This document shows positions 16,771-26,702 of a stretch of 64,000 bases of DNA, one piece after another. The translations under genes were made by a program, and so were the position numbers. Source of the DNA: Erwinia billingiae Eb661 (GTDB lineage: Bacteria > Pseudomonadota > Gammaproteobacteria > Enterobacterales > Enterobacteriaceae). Below the pieces are notes generated by a model. That model was given only the letters and a program-made list of their open reading frames with translations. It was not told the origin of the DNA and ran no database searches. The stretch is taken from positions 4,340,001 to 4,404,000 of the forward strand of contig NC_014306.1 of NCBI RefSeq assembly GCF_000196615.1. Reading direction: 5' to 3'. The number at the start of each line of letters is the position of its first letter. The first letter of the stretch is position 1.

Positions 16771-19113
16771 TTACGCTCCAGGCGCCACATCGCCAGCCGC
16801 TGCCGACGCTTGAGGCGGGTTGCGGCTAATCACCGGCGGTTCGAACGCCCTTACGGCCGGCGGCTCACCCGTAAACCTGCGGATCTGCACCACGGTTATT
16901 TGCCCGGTGCAGCCCTGGCTCAGGCCTGAGGTGCCGATATCCAGCGTCAGCACGTTGGGATTGCCGTGACGACAGGTCGGCTGCTCCGCTAACGGATCGA
17001 CCGGATCGTACCAGGCGCCGGTCGGCAACTGCACCACGCCGGTTCTGACCTTCTCGCTCAGCGTTACGCTGGCCAGCACCGTGCCACGCGGGTTGGTGAT
17101 TTCCACCACGTCACCCTCGGCAATGCCCTGCTGCTGCGCATCCCGCGGATGCATGCTGCACACCTCACGCCCACCGCGCTTCTGGCTGACGCTGAAGCGG
17201 CCAAAATCCAGCTGACTGTGCAGACGGGAGGCGGGCTGATTGGCAATCAGATAGAACGGGTACTGCTCGTCTGGCTGCTGCAGCGGCGTCAGCCACACCG
17301 GATGCCCCGGACAGTCCGCATTGTCAAAACTGGCCAGCGTGGCGGAATAAATTTCGATTTTTCCGCTCGGCGTCGGCAGCGGATGCTGCTGCGGATCGCG
17401 CCGGAAGTGACGCAGCAGCCTGCCCGCGTCATCACTCTGCGGCAGCTCGAGGATCCCCTGCTGCCAGAAGGTGGCGAAATCCGGCACGCTGATGCCCTGC
17501 TGCTGCAGTTTTTCCTGCATTTGCTGATAGAGATGCGCCTGCCATTCGCGTGCGTTGCGCCCTTCGGTAAAGGCCTGCTCGCTGCCCAGCCGCCGCGACA
17601 GCTCGCTGAAAATACTGTAATCATCTTTCGCTTCGCCATAGGGCGCGGCCACCTGCTGCATGGCAATCAAATGCCGGTCGGTCGGTGCGCCGCCAACGTC
17701 TTCACGCTCAAGGGTCATGGTCGCGGGTAGCACCAGATCGGCATGACGGGCGGTCGACGTCCAGGCCACCTCATGCACAATCAACGTGTCCAGCGTCGCG
17801 AACGCCTTACGTAATCGGGCGAGATCCTGATGGTGATGAAACGGATTTCCACCCGCCCACCAGGCAAGTTTGATGGTGGGATAGGTCAGCGTGCGGCCGT
17901 TGTAGCGAAACTTTTCGCCCGGATGCAGCAGCATATCGGAGATGCGCGCCACCGGGATCAGCCGGTCGATGCCGTTTTTGCCCTGCGGCAGCGCGGGAAA
18001 GGCCACCCGGTTATGCTGCTTGCCATAATGGCCCAACGCGCCAAGCGCATAGGAATAGCCGCCGCCCGGCAACCCCGGCTGGCCCAATGCGGCCGCCAGC
18101 ACCAGCCCTAACCACACCGGCTGTTCGCCATGCTGCGCGCGCTGCAACGCATGCGCCACGCTGACAATCACCCGCTTACCGTGCAGCTGTTCTGCCAGCG
18201 CCTCGATGCGCGCCGCCGGAATACCACAAATCTCTGCGGCCCAGGCGGCATCACGAAGCTGCCCGTCCTGCTCGCCGTTCAGGTAGGCCACCAGCTGCGG
18301 CCAGCCGACGCAGTAGTCCGCCAGAAAGGCTTCATCACTCCACTGCCGCTGCTTAAGGATCTGCAACAGCGCGAGGATCAGTGCCGAGTCGGTGCCGGGA
18401 TGAATGGCAAGCCACTCGCCCTGGGCTTCGTCAGGCAGATCGCTGGCCAGCGGACTGACCGAGATAAAGCGCGCGCCGCGACGGGCCGCCTGCTGAATAA
18501 AGCCGCGTTCGGTATGTTCGCTAAGGCCGCCGCTGGCCACCTGCGAGTTTTTCAGCGCCAGGCCGCCAAACGACAGCACCACTTCACTGTGTTCGGCAAT
18601 TTCCTGCCAGCTGACGCCACGGCGGGCAATCTCGTTCATGTCGCCCACGATATGCGGCAGGATCACCGACGCCGCGCCCGAACTGTAGCTGTTAACCGAA
18701 CGGACGTAGCCGCCAATGCTGGTATTAAGAAAGCGATGAACCTGACTTTGCGCATGATGGAAACGCCCGGCGCTCGACCAGCCGTAGGAGCCGCCAAACA
18801 CCGCTTCCGGGCCTGCCAGCCCGGCTACCCGCTTCAGTTCAGCGGCGGCCAGGCTGTAGGCCTGCTCCCAGCTGATGGCGATGTAGTCATCCGCCCCACG
18901 CCGGTCGTCAGGGCCAGGCCCATCCTCCAGCCAGCCGCGACGCACCATCGGCGTTGCCAGCCGCACCGGATGACGCAGGACATTCTCAAAATTCTGGAGC
19001 AGCGGGCTGGGATCGGGATCGCCGCTGAACGGGGTGATGTGCAAGGTGCCGTTGTCGTTGAGGGCGCTGAACGCCCCCCAGTGCGAGCTATGCATAGCGC
19101 GGGTAGCGGTCAT
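16771..19113 (-). CDS. BisC/TorZ-like molybdopterin sulfoxide/N-oxide reductase, cytoplasmic
   Basis: 780-residue molybdopterin-guanine-dinucleotide enzyme of the DMSO-reductase family. It has N-terminal SHWGAFSALND, the molybdenum-ligand serine region SVNSYSSGAASVILPHIVGD, cofactor loops GGNPFHHHQDL and VLPATMTLEREDVGG, and the C-terminal MGD domain NQPASRLHSQLDFG. No twin-arginine leader and no N-terminal iron-sulfur cysteines are present, as in biotin sulfoxide reductase BisC, so it should act in the cytoplasm. It follows the ABC ATPase gene by 26 bp on the same strand. In that operon a cysteine- or methionine-derivative sulfoxide is a reasonable substrate (inference). Its C-terminal tail abuts the minisatellite. 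Confidence 0.87.
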   Translation of the reverse strand: MTATRAMHSSHWGAFSALNDNGTLHITPFSGDPDPSPLLQNFENVLRHPVRLATPMVRRGWLEDGPGPDDRRGADDYIAISWEQAYSLAAAELKRVAGLAGPEAVFGGSYGWSSAGRFHHAQSQVHRFLNTSIGGYVRSVNSYSSGAASVILPHIVGDMNEIARRGVSWQEIAEHSEVVLSFGGLALKNSQVASGGLSEHTERGFIQQAARRGARFISVSPLASDLPDEAQGEWLAIHPGTDSALILALLQILKQRQWSDEAFLADYCVGWPQLVAYLNGEQDGQLRDAAWAAEICGIPAARIEALAEQLHGKRVIVSVAHALQRAQHGEQPVWLGLVLAAALGQPGLPGGGYSYALGALGHYGKQHNRVAFPALPQGKNGIDRLIPVARISDMLLHPGEKFRYNGRTLTYPTIKLAWWAGGNPFHHHQDLARLRKAFATLDTLIVHEVAWTSTARHADLVLPATMTLEREDVGGAPTDRHLIAMQQVAAPYGEAKDDYSIFSELSRRLGSEQAFTEGRNAREWQAHLYQQMQEKLQQQGISVPDFATFWQQGILELPQSDDAGRLLRHFRRDPQQHPLPTPSGKIEIYSATLASFDNADCPGHPVWLTPLQQPDEQYPFYLIANQPASRLHSQLDFGRFSVSQKRGGREVCSMHPRDAQQQGIAEGDVVEITNPRGTVLASVTLSEKVRTGVVQLPTGAWYDPVDPLAEQPTCRHGNPNVLTLDIGTSGLSQGCTGQITVVQIRRFTGEPPAVRAFEPPVISRNPPQASAAAGDVAPGA

Positions 19114-19139
19114 GGTGTTTCCCGGTTAAAACGCGACGG

Positions 19140-19893
<754 letters not shown>

Positions 19894-19901
<8 letters not shown>

Positions 19902-20820
19902 TGCTCACTCTCCCCTGCTCTGCGGTAAAGGTTGCCGGCTTGCGTTTGAACCATTCGCGCTTCTCTTTACGGGTGACGCCGCGCGCAAAGTAGCGCTCAA
20001 CGTAGAATTGTCCCACTGACAGCACCGAAGTCATCAGCAGATACCACAGCGTCGCCACCAGCAGCAGCGGGATCACCTGATAGGTGCGCTGGTAAATAAT
20101 CTGCGCCGAAAACAGCACGTCCTGCAGGGCGATCACCGACACCACCGCGGTGGTTTTCAGCTGGCCGATGATTTCATTGCCCGCCGGTGGCAGGATGGCG
20201 CGCATCGCCTGCGGCAGCACGGTATAGCGGAAAATTTCGGAGGGACGGTAGCCCAACGCTTTGGCCGCTTCCAGCTGGCCGTTGCCGACGCTCTGGATGC
20301 CGGCGCGCACAATTTCTGCCGCATAGGCCGCCTGGTGCATCACCAGGGCGATCACCGCCGCGCTGAACGGACTGATCAGCGAGTTCGACGACGCGCTCCA
20401 CAGCTCGCCGACCCAGGGCAGCGAAACAGAGACCTTTGGATAGAGCGCGGCAATGTTGTACCAGAGAAACAGCTGCACCAGCATCGGCACGCCACGGAAA
20501 AACCAGGTATAGGCCCAGCTGACGCTGACCAGCACCGGATTGGAAGAGAGCCGCATTAACGCCAGCACCGTGCCGCCGGTAAAGCCCAGCACCACCGAAA
20601 TCGCCGTCAGCTGCAGCGTCATCAGCACCCCTTGCAGGATCGACTGCTGGGTAAAGCTGTCGGCAATCACCTGCCACTCAAAACGCGGGTTCTGTACCAT
20701 CGAGCTGACCGCCGCAGCCAGCATCAGCAGCACCACTAAGGCGCTGATCCAGCGGCCATAATAGCGTTTGCCGACAATGCGCAGCGTGTCGGGATCCTGA
20801 TGGCTGTCGTCTTTACTCAT
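19894..20820 (-). CDS. Amino-acid ABC transporter permease
   Basis: 308-residue permease of the HisMQ family with a longer than usual cytoplasmic N-terminus (about 25 residues before the first TM). Features are LQGVLMTLQLTAISVVLGFTGG opening the TM domain, FFRGVPMLVQLFLWYN, and the EAA loop GNGQLEAAKALGYRPSEIFRYTVLPQAMR. A basic C-terminal tail follows. The length and the EAA loop resemble glutamate/cystine-type importers. The start overlaps the binding-protein stop by 4 bp. Confidence 0.9.
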
Positions 20821-21713
20821 TTAAAAATATCCAGATTGCGTTTAGCTTCTTTCACCGCGCCGAAGCCGATGTTCCACTTATCGAGAATTTTCTGGTACGA
20901 ACCGTCTTCGATCAGCGAGTTCAGTGCGGCCTGCACCGCAGGCTCCAGCGGAGAATCTTTAGCGAAGGCCACGGACACCGGCGCATCGTCGACGTGGATC
21001 TGGCCCGGTAAGGCCAGCACGGGAACCTGGCTGACCTGATAGGTCAGACCTTCATACGGGCCGAAGAACATCGGCACACGCCCGCTCACCACCGCCTGAA
21101 CACCGGCCGGACGATCCGGGAATACCGCCGTTTTAATCGGCTGCTTGCCGGCGGCCTCACACGCTTTGCTGGCCTGGTCCAGACGCGTCAGCTGCGTGGT
21201 GCCGGCACCGGCGCCCACCGTTTTACCGCAGACGTCCAGCAGCGAGGTAAACGGCTTCACGTTGGCCTCTTTCTGGGCAATGATCCCCAGACGCGAGGCG
21301 TTGTAATAGCCAACGAAATCGACCTGCGCCAGGCGGGCTTTGGTGGCGTTGATATTCGACAGCGCCACATCGTAACGGCCGGATTTCAGCCCCGGAATAA
21401 TGTTGTCGAAGCCGCCGGTATCCTGCCAGTGCACCGGAATGCCCAGGCGTTCGCCGACCGCATTCATAATGTCGATCTCGCGACCGACCAGCGTGCGGTT
21501 ATCTTCTTTATAAAAGGTGGTTGGCGGCGTATTTGGGTTGGTTCCGGCGACGATATAACCGCGCTTCAGGATCTCAGCAGGCAGCTGGCTTTTCAGCTTG
21601 CTGTCGGCCGACACGTGCAAAGAGCTTTCAGTCGGGACATTTTGTTCCGCAGCCCAGGCCGTTGGCAGGCTGGCGACCATCAATGCTGAAAATACCCATT
21701 TAGATAATGTCAT
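20817..21713 (-). CDS. Amino-acid ABC transporter periplasmic binding protein
   Basis: Family-3 solute-binding protein of 298 residues with a Sec signal peptide (MTLSKWVFSALMVASLPTAWA, cut before AEQN). Characteristic stretches are YIVAGTNPNTPPTTFYKEDN, GREIDIMNAVGERLG and ALSNINATKARLAQVDFVGYY. I chose the ATG at 21713 because AGGAGA lies about 10 bases upstream and the signal peptide starts there; the frame extends 42 codons further up without these. First gene of the binding protein, permease, ATPase, BisC-like operon. The ligand may be a cystine-like or S-substituted cysteine (inference from context). Confidence 0.88.
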   Translation of the reverse strand: MTLSKWVFSALMVASLPTAWAAEQNVPTESSLHVSADSKLKSQLPAEILKRGYIVAGTNPNTPPTTFYKEDNRTLVGREIDIMNAVGERLGIPVHWQDTGGFDNIIPGLKSGRYDVALSNINATKARLAQVDFVGYYNASRLGIIAQKEANVKPFTSLLDVCGKTVGAGAGTTQLTRLDQASKACEAAGKQPIKTAVFPDRPAGVQAVVSGRVPMFFGPYEGLTYQVSQVPVLALPGQIHVDDAPVSVAFAKDSPLEPAVQAALNSLIEDGSYQKILDKWNIGFGAVKEAKRNLDIFK

Positions 21714-22125
21714 TTGCACTCTTTCTCCTGAATAAAGATAACAATCCGCTCGCCAAAGAGACGGAAAAGAATAACGCCACCGGATCTTATTTAATGGAAC
21801 GCTTGATTCATTCTCACTGAAGCCGCGGAACCAGAGCAAATGTGAAAATACGCTAAGCTTTGCCGGTTTTTGTTTAAGGCCCGTGGAGTCTGGCTTCGCC
21901 TGCGGTTTCCGGCATCACAACCAGGATTTCGGCGGGATCTGCTGAAGAAGGGTTTTAGGGAGGCATGAAATCGGCTACTAATTTTTAAACAAAATTATCA
22001 TTTAGAGCTGAAATCGTCACATTTCGATAAATTCCTGCAATATCCCATTAACAAAACAGGGGCATCCCAGTAAGATTTGTGACTTCAGTCTCATTTCTCG
22101 CTCACTTTCGTTTTCCAGGGATACC
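21714..22125. other. Divergent intergenic region, 412 bp
   Basis: Separates the minus-strand transporter operon from the plus-strand dehydrogenase operon, so both promoters should lie here. The part around 21975-22030 is AT-rich. I see no convincing operator palindrome, tRNA or extra gene. Confidence 0.5.
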
Positions 22126-22692
22126 ATGCACCAGCCAAAAACCGATCGTTCTCTGGTTCCGCCCAAAAATGGAACCGGTTCCAATCGTCGTGAGTTCCTG
22201 CGCACCGCCGTCAATCTGACCGTCTCGGCAGCGCTGTTCGTCGGGCCTGGCCGGGCGTTTGCGGCAAGCCTGGTCAGCGCCAGCGATCCGGTTAAAAACT
22301 TTATTACCGTCTCGCAGGCCATCACCGAGCATAAGCAGATCGACAGTGGCCTCGCCGCGCGTTTCTACGAAGCCTTCGCCCGCAGTGACAGGCAGTTTAC
22401 CGCCAGGGTCACCCGCCTGGCGCAGTTGCTGACCGCCGGCGACAGCGCGCAACAGCTGATGGACAAAGCCACTCAGGCAGGACTGAAAGACTTCCTCTAT
22501 CAGATCGTTACCGCCTGGTACACCGGCACCGTCGGCAGCGACTATCACGGCACGCTGGTCGCCTATAAGCAGGCGCTGATGTATGCCCCGGTCAGCGATG
22601 GCCTGGTGGTGCCAACCTACTGCGGCAATGGCCCGATCTGGTGGACCGCACCCGTCCCGGATGAAAACGACGGTTTGATCGCCAGTCTGTAA
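22126..22692 (+). CDS. Gluconate/sorbitol-type dehydrogenase small (gamma) subunit, Tat-exported
   Basis: 188-residue small subunit of a membrane-bound FAD sugar dehydrogenase complex. A twin-arginine motif (NRREFLRTAVNLTVSAALF) is followed by a hydrophobic stretch and a cut after GRAFA. The mature domain has helical stretches and the conserved ending YCGNGPIWWTAPVP. Such subunits are co-exported with and chaperone the FAD subunit, which has no signal of its own, matching the next gene. It sits first in a three-gene operon (small subunit, GMC flavoprotein, triheme cytochrome c). Whether gluconate, 2-ketogluconate or a polyol is oxidised cannot be settled from sequence. Confidence 0.85.
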   Translation: MHQPKTDRSLVPPKNGTGSNRREFLRTAVNLTVSAALFVGPGRAFAASLVSASDPVKNFITVSQAITEHKQIDSGLAARFYEAFARSDRQFTARVTRLAQLLTAGDSAQQLMDKATQAGLKDFLYQIVTAWYTGTVGSDYHGTLVAYKQALMYAPVSDGLVVPTYCGNGPIWWTAPVPDENDGLIASL

Positions 22693-22719
22693 TTCAACAC
22701 ATTAAAAAATAAGATAAAA

Positions 22720-24378
22720 ATGAACAAACAACCCGTTTTTACTGCGCAAGGCGATGCCAGCGCGGATATTGTGATCGTGGGCTCAGGTGTTGTCGGTGGC
22801 ATGATTGCCAATGAATTGGTCAGCCAGGGCTATTCCGTGCTGGTGCTGGAAGCCGGGCTGCGCATTGAGCGTTCCCAGGCGGTCGAGAACTGGCGCAATA
22901 TGCCTTTTGCTAACCGTGCAGGGTCGGATTTCCAGGGGCTGTACCCGCAGTCGAAATTCGCGCCCGCCCCGCTCTACTTCCCGCCGAATAACTACGTTAA
23001 CGTGACCGGCCCGAACGCCTCCAGTTTCCAGCAGGGCTATCTGCGTACCGTCGGCGGCACCACCTGGCACTGGGCGGCGTCCTGCTGGCGTCACGATCCC
23101 AGCGACTTTGTCATGCAGTCGAAATATGGCGTCGGTCGCGACTGGCCAATCTCCTATGACGAACTGGAGCCGTGGTACTGCAAAGCCGAAAACGAAATTG
23201 GCGTGGCGGGCCCGCACGATCCCGCCCGTCAGTCACCTTCCCAGCGCAGCCAGCCCTATCCGATGGATATGGTGCCGTTTGCCCACGGCGACAGCTATTT
23301 CGCCAGCGTGGTCAACCCGCACGGCTACAACCTGGTGCCGATCCCGCAGGGCCGCAGTACCCGTCCGTGGGAAGGTCGCCCGACCTGCTGTGGCAACAAT
23401 AACTGCCAGCCGATCTGTCCGATTGGCGCGATGTATAACGGCATTCACCATATCGAACGTGCCGAGCGCGCGGGTGCGGTGGTGCTGGCCGAAGCGGTGG
23501 TCTACAAGATGGATACCGACAGCAACAACCGCATCACCGCCGTGCACTGGAAAGACAGCGCGGGTGCGTCGCATAAAGCCAGCGGCAAAGCCTTCGCGCT
23601 GGCCTGTAACGGCATCGAAACGCCGCGCCTGCTGCTGATGGCGGCCAACGAAGCTAACCCAACCGGTATCGCCAACAGCTCCGATATGGTCGGCCGTAAT
23701 ATGATGGACCACTCCGGTTTCCACTGCTCATTCCTGACCAAAGAACCGGTCTGGCTGGGTCGTGGCCCGGCGCAGAGTAGCTGTATGGTTGGCTACCGCG
23801 ATGGCGAGTTCCGCCGCGACTACTCCGCCAACAAAGTGATCCTCAACAACATCTCGCGCGTTGTTGCTGCCACCACTCAGGCGCTGGCAAAAGGTCTGGT
23901 CGGCAAGGCGCTGGACGAAGAGATCCGCTATCGCGCCGTGCACAGCGTCGATCTGTCGATCAGCCTTGAGCCGCTGCCGGATCCGGAAAACCGCCTGACG
24001 CTGAGCAAAACCCGTCTGGATCCGCACGGCCTGCCCTGCCCGGATATTTACTACGACGTCGGTGATTACGTGCGTAAAGGCGCGGAAGCGTCCCACGCGC
24101 AGCTTGAGCATATCGGCCAGCTGTTTGATGCCAAAGAGTTCAACATCAGCAAAGGGCTGAACGCCAACAACCATATTATGGGCGGCGTGATCATGGGCAA
24201 AGACGCCAAAGACGCGGTGGTCGATGGCAACTGTCGCGCCTTCGATCATGAGAATCTGTGGCTGCCGGGCGGCGGGGCGATTCCGTCTGCCAGCGTGGTT
24301 AACAGTACGCTGACCATGGCCGCGCTGGCGTTGAAAGCGGCACAGGATATGGCGATGCGCATGAAGGGGCGGGTATGA
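22720..24378 (+). CDS. GMC-family FAD dehydrogenase large subunit (gluconate 2-dehydrogenase type)
   Basis: 552-residue periplasmic flavoprotein. FAD motif IVIVGSGVVGGMIANEL is at residues about 18-34, followed by VLVLEAGLRIERS, GGTTWHWAASCWRHDP and the C-terminal LPGGGAIPSASVVNSTLTMAALAL with the catalytic-region histidine near NNHIMGG. A cysteine cluster TCCGNNNCQPICPIGA (four Cys) corresponds to the iron-sulfur ligands described in related FAD glucose dehydrogenases. It lacks a signal peptide and is likely carried out by the Tat-bearing small subunit. It oxidises an aldonate or sugar and passes electrons to the cytochrome encoded next. Stop and next start overlap (ATGA). Confidence 0.88.
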   Translation: MNKQPVFTAQGDASADIVIVGSGVVGGMIANELVSQGYSVLVLEAGLRIERSQAVENWRNMPFANRAGSDFQGLYPQSKFAPAPLYFPPNNYVNVTGPNASSFQQGYLRTVGGTTWHWAASCWRHDPSDFVMQSKYGVGRDWPISYDELEPWYCKAENEIGVAGPHDPARQSPSQRSQPYPMDMVPFAHGDSYFASVVNPHGYNLVPIPQGRSTRPWEGRPTCCGNNNCQPICPIGAMYNGIHHIERAERAGAVVLAEAVVYKMDTDSNNRITAVHWKDSAGASHKASGKAFALACNGIETPRLLLMAANEANPTGIANSSDMVGRNMMDHSGFHCSFLTKEPVWLGRGPAQSSCMVGYRDGEFRRDYSANKVILNNISRVVAATTQALAKGLVGKALDEEIRYRAVHSVDLSISLEPLPDPENRLTLSKTRLDPHGLPCPDIYYDVGDYVRKGAEASHAQLEHIGQLFDAKEFNISKGLNANNHIMGGVIMGKDAKDAVVDGNCRAFDHENLWLPGGGAIPSASVVNSTLTMAALALKAAQDMAMRMKGRV

Positions 24379-25775
24379 AAAAACTGACGTTGCTTTCCCT
24401 GCTGCTGGCCAGCATGACCGCTGCAAGCCTTACCGCTTCTGCTGAGGACCTGGATGTTAACCTGCTGCATAAAGGTCAGCAGGTTGCCTCCGCCTCCGAC
24501 TGCCAGGCGTGCCACACCGCGCCGGGCAGCAAAACCGCTTTCTCTGGCGGCTATGCCATCGCCTCGCCGATGGGGGTGATTTACTCCACCAACATCACGC
24601 CCGCCGAAAACGGCATTGGGCACTATACCGAAGCGCAATTCTCCGCGGCGGTACGCGATGGCGTGCGGGCTGACGGCGCGCAGCTCTATCCGGCGATGCC
24701 GTACACTTCCTACAGCCAGATGACCGACGAGGATCTGCACGCGCTCTACTACTACTTTGAGCACGGCGTGAAGCCGGTCGATCGGGCCAATCAGCAGACC
24801 AGCCTGCCGTTCCCGTTCAGCCTGCGGTTCAGCATGAAGTTCTGGAACCTGATGTTTGCTAACACCAAACGCTTCGAGCCGGACAGCAGCAAAAGCGCCG
24901 AATGGAACCGCGGCAACTATCTGGTCAACAGCCTGGCGCACTGTAATACCTGCCATACGCCGCGCGGCGTGCTGATGCAGGAAGAGAGCGCGAAGCCGCT
25001 GGCTGGCGGCCCGCTGGGCAGCTGGTATGCGCCAAACATCACCTCCGACAAGGTCAGCGGCATTGGTGGCTGGAGCGTTCAGGAGCTGATGCAGTACCTG
25101 AAAACCGGTCGCGCCGAAGGGAAAAACCAGGCGGCTGGCGGCATGGCGGAAGCGGTTGAAAACAGCCTGCAGTATCTGCCGGACAGCGATCTGAAGGCGA
25201 TTGCGGTTTACCTGAAAAGCACCCCGGCGATCCGTGACGATGGCGACACCCAGGCCGCCTTCTCTTACGGCAAGCCGATGGATGTTGAAAACAGCATTCG
25301 TGGTCGCAACCCGAATAATGCCAACCACTCGCTCACCACCGGTGCCGCATTGTTTAGCGGAAACTGCGCCAGCTGCCACCAGCCGGATGGCGCAGGCAGC
25401 AAGAATCAGGCTTATCCGTCGCTGTTCCACAACACCGCAACCGGGCTGCGCGATCCGAATAACCTGATCTCGGCGATCCTGTTTGGTGTGCAGCGTAAAA
25501 CCGCCGATGGTGACGTGCTGATGCCGGGCTTCAGCTCGCCATCTTATGTCGACAAGCTGAACGATCAGCAGGTGGCGGATATCACCAACTTTGTCCGTCA
25601 GAACTACGGCAATCCAGAAGGTACGGTTACCGCAGGCGATGTTGCCTGGGTGCGTAAAGGCGGCCATCCACCGCTGCTGGCCGAAGTGCAGCCGTGGATC
25701 GTTCCTGGCAGCATTGCGGTCATTGTGATTGTGCTGATTATTGTTCTGCTGTGGCGTCGGGCACGACGTAAATAA
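24375..25775 (+). CDS. Triheme cytochrome c subunit of the dehydrogenase complex
   Basis: 466-residue membrane-anchored cytochrome c. A signal peptide (cut near TASA, residue 23) is followed by three CxxCH haem sites at residues 43-47 (CQACH), 190-194 (CNTCH) and 331-335 (CASCH). A C-terminal TM helix (IAVIVIVLIIVLLW) and basic tail anchor it in the inner membrane facing the periplasm. It takes electrons from the FAD subunit to ubiquinone. Three haems and this length match gluconate 2-dehydrogenase cytochrome subunits. A strong terminator follows. Confidence 0.92.
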   Translation: MKKLTLLSLLLASMTAASLTASAEDLDVNLLHKGQQVASASDCQACHTAPGSKTAFSGGYAIASPMGVIYSTNITPAENGIGHYTEAQFSAAVRDGVRADGAQLYPAMPYTSYSQMTDEDLHALYYYFEHGVKPVDRANQQTSLPFPFSLRFSMKFWNLMFANTKRFEPDSSKSAEWNRGNYLVNSLAHCNTCHTPRGVLMQEESAKPLAGGPLGSWYAPNITSDKVSGIGGWSVQELMQYLKTGRAEGKNQAAGGMAEAVENSLQYLPDSDLKAIAVYLKSTPAIRDDGDTQAAFSYGKPMDVENSIRGRNPNNANHSLTTGAALFSGNCASCHQPDGAGSKNQAYPSLFHNTATGLRDPNNLISAILFGVQRKTADGDVLMPGFSSPSYVDKLNDQQVADITNFVRQNYGNPEGTVTAGDVAWVRKGGHPPLLAEVQPWIVPGSIAVIVIVLIIVLLWRRARRK

Positions 25776-25780
25776 TAATC

Positions 25781-25813
25781 GCTGGGGTTAATTCAATTAA
25801 CCCCAGCTATTTT
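25781..25813 (+). terminator. Intrinsic terminator of the dehydrogenase operon
   Basis: An 11-bp stem GCTGGGGTTAA / TTAACCCCAGC with a 5-nt loop (25792-25796), followed by TATTTTACT, five bases after the cytochrome stop. Confidence 0.85.
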
Positions 25814-25896
25814 ACTGTTGGCAATGAGTTAACAATTCAGAATTAATTCGAACACCATCTTATTTATTTCGCTGACGCTAATTAACCTCTCCCTGT

Positions 25897-26085
25897 TTGT
25901 TAATTCTATTTCCGTTACCGCGCGCAAAGTTTGCCACTTCCCGGTTGGATGTCAAAACACAAAGCTTTAGCATCAACATTCAAGGCGTACCGGGCTGGGC
26001 CTCTGAGGGATGTATTATTTTACCTCCCACTTTAAGGCGTGAAATCTGGAATTCTAATGATAAAGAATTATTGGTGGTGCCATGA
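25897..26085 (+). pseudogene. Remnant of a Tlde1-like (DUF2778) L,D-transpeptidase T6SS effector
   Basis: The last 30 or so codons read PGWASEGCIILPPTLRR, continuing to ELLVV at the C-terminus. This is the catalytic-cysteine loop (Ser-x-Gly-Cys-Ile-Ile-Leu) and the C-terminal strand of DUF2778/Tlde1 peptidoglycan L,D-carboxypeptidase effectors. The upstream part of the frame shows no sign of the rest of the domain, and the position of the catalytic His reads INIQG instead of an IHG-type motif. Full proteins are about 140-170 residues, so this is a 5'-truncated fragment. The following gene starts within its stop (ATGA), the usual coupling of effector and immunity genes. Confidence 0.6.
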
Positions 26086-26630
26086 AAAGAGCTCTTCTGA
26101 CGTTACTCTTATGTTCAGCCTTTGCCAGTGCAGAGATGAGCCCTGCCGCGGTAAAGCATCAGATTGAGGAGCATGGGGTTAACGCTTTTCAGGCTCAAGT
26201 CAGCGAATCCGACTGGCATAGCATTATTGCCACTAAAGTTGCTGAAGGCGATGCGGAATGGATAGCCATACTGCCCTGGTTCAGAGCGTTATCTAATAAC
26301 GAAAAAACCGCTGATCTGGTTGAAGCGGCCCAGCGAGGGTTAATCCGTAACCCTCAGGCTATGCTGGAGGCCCTGAACTCAATCGATAAGATGACGCCAC
26401 GGGGAAAGGTCGTGCATCTTGATACGGATAATATCTGTTTTGGCAGCATTCCTGATATATCCAAACACTCCTATCTCCTGTTCTATGCCGCAACGAAGCA
26501 TGCATTGGAAGAGGCTAATAACCTGGCCGCGAAGTGTTTGTGGGTGCTGGACTCTGTCCATGATGAGCTTATGGCTGAAGACAGAAATGGCACAAAGAAC
26601 TGGGGGACCCGCGCCGTTCCTGGCTACTGA
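26082..26630 (+). CDS. Candidate periplasmic immunity protein (Tldi1-like) for the broken effector
   Basis: 182 residues with a clear signal peptide (MKRALLTLLLCSAFASA, cut before EMS), so a periplasmic protein. The body is mostly helical with Ala/Glu/Leu-rich segments (LVEAAQRGLIRNPQAMLEAL, FYAATKHALEEANNLAAKC). I recognise no catalytic motif. Tlde1-type effectors act in the periplasm and have periplasmic immunity partners, and this frame overlaps the effector remnant by 4 bp, so I call it by context. It is open and not visibly decayed, which suggests retention as an orphan immunity gene. It is more AT-rich than the flanking metabolic genes. Confidence 0.6.
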   Translation: MKRALLTLLLCSAFASAEMSPAAVKHQIEEHGVNAFQAQVSESDWHSIIATKVAEGDAEWIAILPWFRALSNNEKTADLVEAAQRGLIRNPQAMLEALNSIDKMTPRGKVVHLDTDNICFGSIPDISKHSYLLFYAATKHALEEANNLAAKCLWVLDSVHDELMAEDRNGTKNWGTRAVPGY

Positions 26631-26638
26631 CCCACTAA

Positions 26639-26675
26639 AAAAGCGCCTGAGATCTTCCGATTTCAGGCGCTTTCT
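26639..26675. terminator. Bidirectional terminator
   Basis: AAAGCGCCTGA / TCAGGCGCTTT stem with a 12-nt loop. It has an A-run before and a T-run after, so it can end both the immunity-gene transcript and the convergent minus-strand operon. Confidence 0.85.
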
Positions 26676-26702
26676 AAACAAGATCCTCAAGCCGGATCGG
26701 GA

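Noticed and set aside
16583..16813. Frame with IPN/FPD tripeptide repeats
   Set aside because: Encoded by the 9-bp minisatellite and the repeat element; no ribosome site, and it ends antisense inside the molybdoenzyme tail. The DNA repeat is the real feature.
24246..25667. 473-codon minus-strand frame opposite the cytochrome c gene
   Set aside because: It mirrors the real gene with three CxxCH sites and a signal peptide; its product is His/Arg/Val-rich with no family features and no ribosome site. Typical shadow of GC-rich coding DNA.
25897..26085. Functional Tlde1-type effector
   Set aside because: Only the catalytic-Cys loop and C-terminus are present; the His motif and the rest of the domain are missing.
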